From Antedon mediterranea (taxonomy: Eukaryota; Echinodermata; Crinoidea; Comatulida; Antedonidae), in contig NC_092670.1 of NCBI RefSeq assembly GCF_964355755.1, positions 9,239,201 to 9,303,200 of the forward strand: 64,000 nt of DNA, written 5' to 3'. Within the stretch, counting starts at the first letter, position 1, and the number at the start of each line of letters is the position of its first letter. Both the position numbers and the translations under genes were made by a program. Below are positions 40,367-50,700 of the stretch, one piece after another. The notes beneath the pieces were generated by a model. It ran no database searches and had not been told where the DNA came from. It saw nothing but the letters and a program-made list of their open reading frames with translations.

Positions 40367-40470
40367 ATAAGATAAGATAAGATAACTTCTATTGATCCTC
40401 AAAAAGGAAATTCATTGCTCGTCATAAAAATTAGAATACACAATAAATACAATTATAGCAACCATTCATA
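40367..40470 (-). mobile_element. L2/CR1-like LINE 3' tail, minus orientation
   Basis: The plus strand shows ataagataagataagataac, then ttctattgatcctcaaaaag and gaaattcattgctcgtc. On the minus strand this is gaatttcc, ggatcaatagaa and a (ttatc) tail. It is a second copy of the family at 35421-35520, with a different tail repeat. Confidence 0.55.
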
Positions 40471-40727
40471 TAAAAACATCAATATTTGTTAATAAGATGA
40501 ATTCATTTTAAGAATGGGTGACAAAAGATGAATATAGGTTGTCTTTATTAATTAGTTTATCTCTGTCACTGTGATTTACTAAATTATCTTTTTCATCTGT
40601 TGGACATTAATGTTCCTATCTTTTAAATTTTAAGATGATATGTCTCACCTAAGTTTGCTCAATAATGCTTTAATAGATTGTAAAAAATAGTAAATATGCT
40701 AATTTCAACCCAAAAAATATATATATA

Positions 40728-40880
40728 TAGTAGAACCCCCCCCCCCCCCTCATTGCCTTTTGGACACCCCTATTTAAGGGACATCCTTATTAAGAGGACA
40801 CCTTAAAACGAGAGGAAATTTATGTTCTTAAAACTACAGCCAACACCGAAAATAAACTATTTAGAGGACTGTTTAAAATC
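40728..40880. mobile_element. 'CAGTAGAACC' family fragment with 14-base C run
   Basis: The end tagtagaac runs into 14 consecutive C residues (40736-40749). It then continues with family words: ggacacccctatttaaggga, ccttattaagaggacacctt and acagccaacaccgaa. The last of these recurs as acagccaacccttatt near 48095. The C run replaces the usual 'cctctattaa' and has probably expanded by slippage. Confidence 0.55.
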
Positions 40881-41423
40881 ATAAGAATATTTTTTTTTTA
40901 CTAATTTTTAGGTAAAAAGTTGAAGATGAATTTTATAAATAAATTTTCAAGACAAATGATTAATGAACTTATATCACTACAAAAATTATCAAACTTAATA
41001 CTAAAAATAATGTTTCCTGTCTTGAATCATCATTTTTTTATATTGTGTTTTTTTATGAACACTGTGATCAATTAAATGTAATTTTATAATATCATTAGAA
41101 TTCACCTCCTGTGACTAAAAGGCATACATGTGTGTACACATTTAATGTTTGCTGTCACTTTGTGTTGTTTACTAGATTACTCCACCAGCGGCAATTTTAC
41201 TGACCTTTGCCCCTTTGTACATATCTCAAATCTAATCTTCGCTAGTTAGTAAATGATTATTTGTTATGTTACAATAACAATCTTTGAATATACTAATGCT
41301 TCAAATGAACAGTTTTATTATATATGCACGTGAAATAGCTGACGTGTACCAATCTACTAGATTGATTGGATTTTTACTCTACTCAAAATTTCTACATAAA
41401 CATTTTTTCGAACATTATTTCAG

Positions 41424-41437
41424 CTTGCCGTTCGTTC
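41424..41437 (+). CDS. PTPRN: Candidate 14-nt microexon of the IA-2-like gene
   Basis: Fourteen bases (cttgccgttcgttc) between a good acceptor (cgaacattatttcag) and a consensus donor (gtaagt). Entered in phase 1 from the 22-nt candidate, it completes one codon and adds four: A-C-R-S-F, then ends in phase 0, which is what the exon at 62159 needs. The combined insert would be 12 residues, GVARRPAACRSF, between the ectodomain turn and the linker VSSEIHTP. By itself it shifts the frame. The evidence is splice signals and the length complement only, so a chance match cannot be excluded. Confidence 0.42.
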
Positions 41438-41454
41438 GTAAGTAGGATTTTCTT

Positions 41455-41650
41455 GATTCCACTCAAAAAAATTACTTCTCCAATCGCTTTTTTTTATAAA
41501 TACAAGCATGTTACTAGGGCATATGCTATTCGCAACAGAGAATGTGAAAATAAACATGCCTTAGTTTATGGTCCTAGAATTAAAGAATTTATGTAATTCT
41601 ACTCAAAACAAATTATTTCTCCAAATAGCTTTTTATATCATTAAGCACAT
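41455..41650. repeat. Imperfect direct repeat beside the 14-nt candidate
   Basis: A segment attccactcaaaaaaattac followed by ttctccaatcgctttttt (41457-41495) recurs as attctactcaaaacaaatta followed by tttctccaaatagcttttta (41597-41640). An upstream ctactcaaaattt at about 41379 may be a third partial copy. The function is unknown. The ORF at 41366-41596 runs through the region by chance. Confidence 0.55.
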
Positions 41651-41704
41651 TCATATAGATATTTGATACAGTATAATGCAAAAATAAAATCTAAATGTGT
41701 AAAT

Positions 41705-41724
41705 TTTTTTTTTTTTTTTTTTAT
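41705..41724. repeat. Poly-T tract
   Basis: A run of about 18-20 T residues. It may be the reversed poly-A tail of a retroposed sequence, but no such sequence is recognisable next to it. Confidence 0.6.
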
Positions 41725-44534
41725 TTCATCATATAATACATTAATTAAATGTGATAAAATACCACACAAAAATGTATTCTTTAGAATGTGTATATTAATG
41801 TTCTATGTGAGAAGTCCCATGCAGGAATAAATAGGTACCTGTTAGCAGTTATAATTAAATTTTGTTCTGTAGCTATTGTCTTTTAAATGGAGGATAGCAA
41901 ATGTATAGTGTTAAAAAGTCTCTCAAGTAGATTAAAAAAAAGGTAGTTCATAATTTCATTTTTACTCAAAAGAGGAGAGTGCACGCTCCGATCCGCCAAA
42001 TACGTTTTTCTTTAACACGAAACAACCGTAAGTGGATTGGCCAATGCCAACATTGATCATCACAATATTTCAAATTATTATTGAGCTTGTTATACCATAT
42101 GATGAGTTAACGTGATTTCAAAATAACATTTAAAAAAGTTTACTTAAATTTTACATGACTTACTGAATGTTTACTTTTCATTCAACAATTCTTATTACAT
42201 GTAACAATAAATTATATGTTGTACATATAATAATACATTGATTTATGTTAGTTTAGTTTGCACTGCATCTTTACCGAAAAGACTCGGCTGCTTTGTATAT
42301 CTTTCTAAATTGATTTGAAATCAATTTAATGTATCTAAATTCTCATTAAATTGTTATATAAAATGTTGTAATGGTTTTTTTTAATATCTTGCATGGTTTT
42401 ATAATACAATTTTTGTTTGCTGGACCCATGAGAATTAAATTTGAAGATATTCATCATGATAAAAAAAATCCTGGCATTTGATTGGATGATTAATTTAGTT
42501 CTTAGTTGTGTAATAAATGTATCCTGATAGTCATATATAAAAAACAACAAATAATGTTAATTTTTTTTTATGTGTGTGTTAAGAAAAAAATAAACCAATA
42601 TTTAAAAAGTTTTTACTGACGTTTAATATGAATCTGTGTATTTTTGTATTAAATAATTTGATCTTTCATCTTGGTTTTATCTATCTATCTCTATTTATTG
42701 TTTTTATTCTTGTTTTATAATGGTTTCGTTCAGTGTTTTATGTCTTACCGTAGTTGGCACGGGCTAGTTAAGCACATCACAAAGTTTTGTAACCTTTGGT
42801 TTTTCTCTATAACCTACAGTATTTACAAAAAAAATACCTAATAGAATTATGTACAATTAACCTTCAACTATTAAAATCAAACAAGTATAAACTGAGGAAA
42901 AAATAATAGAAACCTAAAATATTATTCATCATTTTTATTCAACAATAACCATAAATGGTATGTGAACTTTTTGGTGCATGTTTTAGGTGTTAAGAGTGCT
43001 TCAGTATTACATAGTTTTCTATAACACACATCTTCTCTAGAAATATGTCGGAGGGTTGAAACTAAATAATTTAATTATTCTCTTTTTACACCGATAGAAA
43101 AGATTGTACAGATAAATCATTTCCAATCAATTGTCACACATATCTGTTCTTATATGATAATGCACTGTAATTTTTGCAAAGCAAATTTAAGCAGTGCTTT
43201 GTCATTCTACCTGCCATTTCGTGTTTTTCACAATTAATTTCACTCAAGAGTAACAACAAAGTCGTCGTGATTAAGATAAATGATCCGATCGCAAAAATAT
43301 CTTACAGTAAAGTGCAAACAGAAGCGATGTATACATATATCTGATCTCGCGTTTTAGCCATTAACAGATAGAGATCGTAAAATTTGAATCCAAAAATGGA
43401 AATTAAACTCAGTCGATGTCAGCATTGCACGACTTTTTAGATTATTTTGCGTCATTATTCAGTTTGCCGTGTGCTTGAGGCCATACTTTGCAGGCACGCT
43501 GTTTTTTTTCCAAAAATATTTAATTCAATTGGATCTTATTTTGTGAAGTTCAATGAATTCTAGAATAAAAGCCGGTTTTTTATCACAGAAACATTGGGTG
43601 GCATATATCAATCAATTACTAATCAGTCAAGAGTTAAAAAGCACTTAAGTGAAAAACTGACATCATCTTATAGAAAAGTATCCATATTTTCTTAGGTTAT
43701 TTTGAAAACTGTCTTTAAGCAAATTCATTGACTTTAAAGCAAAGTTAAGATGTTTTTGTCTATAAGCAGTTTTGCGCACTTTTTCTTACCCATGCTCTTT
43801 TTATTTGACTAAATGGTTCATTGGTTTTTTAATGTTTTGTTATCAGAGGGTATACTAAAAAGTTCATTATTAAATTTTATTTTTTCATTCGATATTCTTT
43901 ATACTGGGTGTCCTTTTCAGTCGAAGACTGTTCTTCCAGAAGGCCCAGCACAGGACTATGATGATCAGCACACTGAATACTCGGCCAGTTTTTAGAGGAC
44001 CGGGAGATGATTCTCTAAAAAGTGGCAAAAAAACTAAACACGCAAAAAAACAAGCCATATCGATGATCATATCATTGACTTGCCTAATTTTTTCGAAGTT
44101 TCTTTTACTTTATTATCTTCAGTCAGTGCTCTGTTGTTGCAGAATATAGCAGATAATAGACCATGATTTGAAGAGAACATTATCACGCATATGTCAAATA
44201 TATTAAATGTGCATTATGTTGTTCACATGGTGTTGAATGTCTAATGTATTATTCTGATTGAAATGACAGAATATAGACAATGAACTCTGTGAACTAATGA
44301 TGTTATTGAATGTCTATTTTTACATACTTTATAGCAATTCGCTTTTCAAAGACTTCATTTGTCAAGCCTATGTTATTGATTGAAATATAGCCCTACACTT
44401 TAAACATAAAACGATCCTCTCTGGAATTGAAAATCGGTTCCGTTTCCATTTCCTATTCTGACTTCCAAGATATGAAAACATTTTTCGTTTTAACTGGCAT
44501 ATACACTGATATCAAGGTAAATTATATAAGTATC

Positions 44535-44800
44535 ACAATCCTAGGTATATTCCAATGTGTTGCTGCAGTGAGTCTATTGCATTCAGTTATGCCAATGTGT
44601 TGTTGCAGTTAAAATCAGTTTGCTATACTAGTATGTTTCTTCAGTGAGTCTATTACATTCAGATTTCTGTAAATTAAACTGCAGTGAGTCTATTGTTTTC
44701 AGTTTGCTATGTCAATGTAACTGCAGTAAGTCTATGGTATTCAGTTTGTTATGTTTATTGTGTTTCTGCAGTGAGTCTATTGCATTCAGTTTGTCATTAA
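44535..44800. repeat. ~50-bp degenerate minisatellite, 'cagtgagtctattgcattca'
   Basis: Five or six copies of a unit containing ctgcagtgagtctattgcat and tcagtttgctatgtcaatgt, at spacing of about 45-65 bases. Each copy contains gtgagt, a donor-like word, but no acceptor-plus-open-frame arrangement accompanies them, so they are not treated as exons. Confidence 0.75.
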
Positions 44801-47246
44801 TGACCTAATATTTTGAATGATTGTTCAACAATAGTAATTGTTTTGTTTATCAATATTGTATTTATCATAAATAATTTAATAAAAAGCAATCATTAGCCAG
44901 AATAATATATGTTAAAAATACTGATTTACTAATAGTGCAGGTACATAATTCAGAATTACGAATAATATGGCGAAAGAAATTGTGATTACGAGAAGAATGA
45001 CCTTCATTCTATGTTGAGCAGATAGTGAACAGAGGCATCTAATTATACGTTTAATCACAGTCAAATGTTAACAGGGTATTATTCACACGAAGCAAGTACA
45101 GTGATTGAACATACTGTATTCTGTTGACCCAATACACAGGTTTGTAAAATGTTTTAATGTTGGCACAGCTGTGTGTTTGATACAAATGCATGCTTTTTAT
45201 CCCATGCACATCAAATGAATCTTCTGCTTTGATTTTGAATTTTTTCATGTAGCAGTTGTTTTTTAAGTTGGTTGATTGCTAAATTTAGTGGGTGATACAA
45301 AAATTTGAGTAAACGTGCAACATAAAACTGTTTAATAACCTAACTCTGGAGTAAAGATTTATATTTTTATAAGCATTTATAATTATAAATATAAAACTTA
45401 TCAGTGGAAGATAAACCATCATATAATATTTATAAGCTGATTTTTTAAGGGGTGCAACTGAACTTTTTTTCATAGTGTTTTTTTTTTTGGTAATCTATAT
45501 TTGAATTTATGTAAAGGCAAGATTTAGTAAATAGAAAGTTGGTACTTATTTTTAGCACGGTTATTTAACTACATAAATGACCATGTGTCTGTTGCGTGCC
45601 TGCTGAGCTTTCGATAAGCATGATTGCTTGTGTGACAACTCATTTCCCAAGCTCTGACTGGTTGAAAAATGTTTTTCTTTGCAAAATGGAAGGACTATTT
45701 AAACTACAATTTTGCTGAAACAAAAACTAGAACTAGAATTTGTTGCAGATAGGGATTTAGAAGATGGGTATTGAATGTGTAGTACGTACAGTATAAGTTG
45801 ACTGTTGATTCATGCTTTAACAAGTTTGCATGTGAAAACCAGGCTTTCAGTATTCAAGAACCATCTTTGGAACCATGACCGTAGCCAGCATGAGGCAGAT
45901 AGGGCGCACGCCTCATTGGAAATTTTCAGTTTTCACCAACCACCCCTAATCCCCAAGCACAGCTCGTCGTATTTTATATTAATAATTGTATTTAAAGCAT
46001 TTTTGCCTAGTCTGTGTTCAACCTCTCGCTACAGCCTTGAGAATCCTCTAGTTCACTCTTGTCAGTGTAAGTTGAATTGCTACACTAACAAAAAAATGTC
46101 TTTTTTTAAACAAGTGAGGTTATTATCAGCGGGGTTGAAAACATGTTACCTCCTATACACATTTTGCATGTAAACTTGTAAAGCTGAGCGTATGTTGCAG
46201 TACTGTACAAATACCACAGAAATATTCAATAACAGATACACACAGAAATACAAAAAAATATAGATTGTTGGTGAGTGTTAGGTCAGGTGGTTAGGTCACA
46301 CTATTGTGAGTTGAATCAACATTGGCATCTGGTCTTATTCACACCACCATGTTATTTTAAATGCTTTGATTTAGGTAATTTCATACCTAATATAATAATA
46401 TTACACTGTGTAATTTTATATACTGTATATATATTCACCGTATTGGTCTTTCCACCTCTTTTAACTTGAATATTCTTTCATTGTGTTTAGAAATTAATAA
46501 ATGTCTTTCTGCCTTGGTTTATTTACCATCTGGCTTGAACCTGGCAGTCATGAGATATTCATTTTATACTTAGAACCTCAATGCTTTTGATATGTTACTA
46601 TAAAGACAGGAACCCTATTTATTTTTTTAATTATTTGTTATTTGAAATACAGTGACTCATTTCAATACAGCAATTAAAACGAGTACCAGCTTGCATTTTT
46701 ATACTTCATTTGTAATTATAAGTACACATTTTATAAATACAAATTTTATAAATTCAAAAACAGATTTTAATTTAGTTGAACACCAGATGATGGGAATTTA
46801 CAAAGTCACATAATAGAAACTGGAATATTTTAAAATCATCTCTGATTAATTAATATTTAAAAAGAGATTTGTACGTGGCACTGTGAGGCATATGGCACCG
46901 TGTCTGATATCATGTTTTGTGTACTCATGTGACAAACGGCACGCAAAATGTGCATTTGAATGTTTCAATGAAGCTATGTTTTCACATGTTTTGCAAGTAT
47001 CAATATTTAGTCAATCAATTCCTGGAACAATGCAAAAAACATGCTGCGTAGCACAGCATATGGCTTCTGGTGGGGAATAATTGTTTTTCCTGTTTTACAT
47101 AAAATGATATATAATAATCCGTCTCTCTCATCTGTCTTCTGCATCATCTTTCTTCTCTCTAATTCTCTCCTTTCCACTTACTAAATCCACTGTTACCACG
47201 CCCTCTTTACAGACAACCTCCTCATCTTTCCTCCAATGTAGTGGAA

Positions 47247-47330
47247 CTGTAGCTTGGTGGCTAAGATGCCTTCCAATCCCAATTTTCAGTTGTCAATCTT
47301 TACTTAATGCCAGAGTTCAATCCTAACCTA
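47247..47330 (+). mobile_element. tRNA-like SINE head, plus orientation
   Basis: A box tagcttggtggctaagatgc and B box gagttcaatcc are present. The interval between them is longer than in a tRNA, suggesting an insertion after the anticodon-like region. It faces a second tRNA-like head on the opposite strand at 47345-47425. Neither has an intact acceptor stem. Confidence 0.5.
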
Positions 47331-47344
47331 GTGCCAGAGTTATT

Positions 47345-47425
47345 AAAGCGCACACACAGGACTTGAACCCATGTCTCTCAAATATCAGATTTTCCATTTA
47401 ACATGATGCCATATCACTCTCCTGA
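47345..47425 (-). mobile_element. tRNA-like SINE head, minus orientation
   Basis: On the minus strand, gtgatatggcatcatgttaa (A-box-like) is followed by tatttgagagacatgggttc and aagtcctgtgtgtgcgc, with a perfect B box gggttcaagtcc. It is arranged tail-to-tail with the plus-strand head at 47247-47330. Confidence 0.55.
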
Positions 47426-47543
47426 CAACAATTGACTTTAAAAGTAATTGCAGTTTATTGTTACAATGCGATATCATGTTGTATGATGATGTCACAGTTT
47501 TACACTTTAATTACATGGCCCATCAGCGATGGCAATATTGATA

Positions 47544-48144
47544 CAGTAGAACCATATTGAGTTGACACCTTCGGTACCCAAAAGTGTCCTCTTTAGTGTC
47601 TGTCTATTCCCCATAACATGGGTTATTGGTAGTTTTCCTCATTCTTTTCGCTAAAAAAGTCATAGTATAGTGGTGTCTATGAATAGGATTGTTCCAAAAG
47701 AAAACTTATTAATATTAAGAAATATTAGTAGGCCAACAGTACTGTATAGGCCTATACCATCAATGGTAAAATATATTATATTTCAAAGTTTAATTTTGAA
47801 TCTATGTCAATAATTATTTGCGACATACTAAAGTTACACTATGCTTGAATAAACCGACACTCGGACATAATTAAAGATATAAATAAAATCATATTGTATT
47901 ATACATTGGCAGTTAATTAATCAGGTAACCAATTGACCATACCGGTGAGTAGAATTCATAGTAATTGTTATCATATGTAGTTCTTTAAGAAACGTGCGGA
48001 ATGCTAAAATCATCAAATAAATAAATGCTGTACAATACAGCCTCCTCATTGAAGAGGCTATCTTTATTAAGAGACTTTACTCTATAACAAACACAACAGC
48101 CAACCCTTATTCAAGGATGTGTCCCTTTAATAGAGGTTCTACTG
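47544..48144. mobile_element. TIR element, ~600 bp, 'CAGTAGAACC' ends
   Basis: The left end cagtagaaccatattgagtt and right end cctttaatagaggttctact(g) give a perfect 10-bp inverted pair (CAGTAGAACC / GGTTCTACTG). Subterminal words are also mirrored: gttgacacc and gtgtcctcttta on the left, gaggctatctttattaagag and gtgtccc on the right. Flanking ta bases on both sides are compatible with a TA target. No transposase ORF, so a non-autonomous DNA element. Fragments of the family lie at 8043, 40728, 48040 and 55307. Two nearby unrelated fragments in opposite orientation are an alternative. Confidence 0.55.
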
Positions 48145-49387
48145 TGTAAGATAGCCTACTTATGAGTCATGATCATCAACATCTTGTTATAAACTCTTTA
48201 TAGCTCCCATTCGAATGGAGCACTTATTTGATTCATTGTGTAGCAATATTTCCCATTCAATGTTGAAATTAAATCTCCCTGTAACAAGATGTTTTCCTAT
48301 AGCCTGTAGGTAGACTGTGAGAAGCTAAAAACAAGTTATAACCTCATCACCTGTACGCCATACCCAACTGGCTCCCATTGTTTACCTCCTATTCTTTTGT
48401 CCATTCACTTTACTAAGAGTACTCGCTTAATGAAGTCCGTACTAATTAAATGTTTTGTGGTAGCCACACACTAGGAGACAATACACATATTGCGGCTGTA
48501 TTGATTGCTATTGATCGGTACGTTCAACACTGTCAAGCGGTTTAATTGTGTGGAAATAAATGACTTTGGATGGGAAGCTATTTAATGAGAAGATATTTTC
48601 ATTTATTAACAGATTTTCTACACAAATCTGTAATTATAATTAATACAAAATTTGAAATTTAAAAGTATTATTCTTTAGCAAAAGATGAAACATATTAGAT
48701 ATTTTGTCAACAAATATTAATTGTAGTAATAATAATTATACAGTACTGTACATAATCAATTACCTTTTTTAAAATGATTTTAATTTATCATTGGTAAAGT
48801 ATAATTTTTATAATTTTTACTCTATTTTTACATAATTATTTTTAATAAATATTAAATTAATTAGTTTATTCTTATTTTAATATTATTCTTGTATTCTAAT
48901 AATCAATCACATTTTTTTCATCATTTTATTTTTAATAACAGTTGAGCATTTGTTATTGTTTAATATTTGACTTTTTTAGGATGTTTTTATAATTGATGTG
49001 TATTGCCATTCAATGCACTCAATTGGATTATGATATTATTAATATTTTAATGAACGGGGTCAGTTATGAATGCACTGATGCATGACGCTGTAAACGCGTC
49101 CATTGAATCACTGAGAGTTTACATGAACTCCGTCACATGAATTTATAGTTCCTTGTAACGTATGCGAATGCGTAATTAAATTTACAATGTAGATTTTGTC
49201 AAACATAAAAATCTGTCGTCCCAATAAACGTTCGGGAAATCTCATCCTACAGCAAACATCTAACAAAAATAATTGTTACACTCTATTCAAAGACAAATTG
49301 TTTAAATCGTTTTGTTGGGTGACCTGTCCCTAATTCCAAGTATTTGTTGTATAATAGTTGGACCTTCCAATATATTTGCTTCACCCG

Positions 49388-49690
49388 TTGGTGCCACCAC
49401 TAGACCAAAGCGAGTCCAAATGATGGAGCGGTTAAGGCAGGGACTCCTGTTTATCGTACCGAAAAGAGCCAAAAATATCGGCATGGGTTCAAGGCCGACT
49501 CGCTCCTAGTTCTGGTGGTGGAACAAGTTTTCACGGATAAGGACTATAAACTGTAGGTCCCGTGTACACAGTTACTTTAAAGAACCAGTTCATCATTCGA
49601 AACGAGTAAGGGGTTACCCCAGTGAACTGGTTCATAAAATAGCTCCTGTATCAGTGGGATTTCCACCTATCTGATAGGACAGTGATTAAT
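49388..49690 (+). mobile_element. SINE with tRNA-like head and Meta-like body
   Basis: The head has a perfect 7-bp pair, gcgagtc (49410-49416) with gactcgc (49497-49503). Inside lie a Leu/Ser-type A box (tgatggagcggttaaggc) and a good B box (gggttcaaggcc). Pairing extends outward: gtgccaccactaga matches tctggtggtggaac. The body contains gtaggtcccgtgtac, tttaaagaaccagttc, cgaaacgagtaaggggttac and cccagtg. To my recollection, agagtaggggttaaccccggtg-like words mark a SINE central domain shared by many marine invertebrates (Meta-type). That family name is inference. The ORFs at 49302-49509 are by-products. Confidence 0.7.
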
Positions 49691-50317
49691 TTACTATTAC
49701 TAATCCTTGGCCATCCTAAAGACATAAAATAAAAATATCATAAACCTCCTCCATCAAATTTTGCCTATTCAGTTGCCCTTATTTAGCTATGTCAAGTTTT
49801 GTAGAGATTCCTTGTAAAAATCAATCTCCTATTAAATTTGAAATTTGTATGTTTTTTTGTATATTCAACATCTGTAATTTGATATTGTAGATTATTTCTA
49901 AGAGCAGTTCATTTTAATTTCCGAGTTCAGAATTATGTTTCTATGAAAGTCTCTTCAATTTCAGATAATCATGAAATATATGAAATAAATGTTTCCTTTG
50001 AGCCTATTTCAATTCTCATTGGTGAATTAGTTTTTGCCTCGAAGATTAGAATATATGTTTAACAGAGTGTGCTGTTTATCTGGATGAAAATAACTTTGAC
50101 ATGGTAACTCAAACAAAATGGCTAATTAAAATGAATATGCTACTTTAATATTTTATACTTTACTTGAACTTGTACACAAATTATCATATGTTTATACAGT
50201 GTTAATTCATCTGTCAAATTCTATTAATTCTTGTTATTCATCATCTTAGATGCACATTTTTCATGTAGTGTTGTGATTTACATAATTTAAAAGAAGAACA
50301 AAAGAACTGAACTGTAA

Positions 50318-50700
50318 TAGGGAGTTTTTACGAATATGATAACCAAACGTATAACGTACACGTATTCGTTTTTCGTAAGCCAGTAAAAATCTGTTTCGCA
50401 TGGCAACGAAATATTGAGGGCGCCGTTCAAAATATGACTGCGGTAATTTGAGCGAAGCGGCAGGTACGTGTTGCTTTGTGCTTGGCTGCCTAGGCCTAGC
50501 GTAACATCAAAGCGAGTGAGGACTTTAAAAACTGCTATTTATCAAAATTGACCTGGCATTTTTATAGTAAATTACTTTAGTAAATTACTTTCAATAAATC
50601 TATAATTATATTATAATCATGAATCATTCCTGATTCCTGAAAGTTTCACAAATGTGTGACGTTTTCGTTATCGTATTCGTAAGGTTGCGAAACCTCCCTA
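50318..50700. mobile_element. Complete TA-flanked MITE, 383 bp
   Basis: Bounded by ta at both ends. Left end: gggagtttttacgaatatga, then taaccaaacgt. Right end reversed: gggaggtttcgcaacc, then ttacgaatacgataacgaaa, then acgt. The two match over about 35 positions with one 10-base offset. TA duplication with such ends suggests a Tc1/mariner-like or related TA-targeting family. The interior (383 bp in all) is more GC-rich than its surroundings, with gaggccta-like and tcaaagcgagtgagg words, and has no ORF. Confidence 0.78.

Noticed and set aside
45805-46173. 122-codon ORF
   Set aside because: No domain, start context or splice signal was recognised; composition changes along it as in non-coding sequence.
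46282-46335. tRNA-like words (caggtggttaggtcacac then gagttgaatcaac)
   Set aside because: The B box is poor and no stem or SINE body is visible, so support is too weak to list.
47937-47946. Donor-like gtgagt after taccg, as another microexon
   Set aside because: The nearest acceptor lacks a pyrimidine tract and the site lies inside a transposable element.
49410-49503. Functional type II tRNA gene
   Set aside because: Although the acceptor-like stem pairs perfectly, there are extra bases before the A box, no proper anticodon stem and a SINE body follows.
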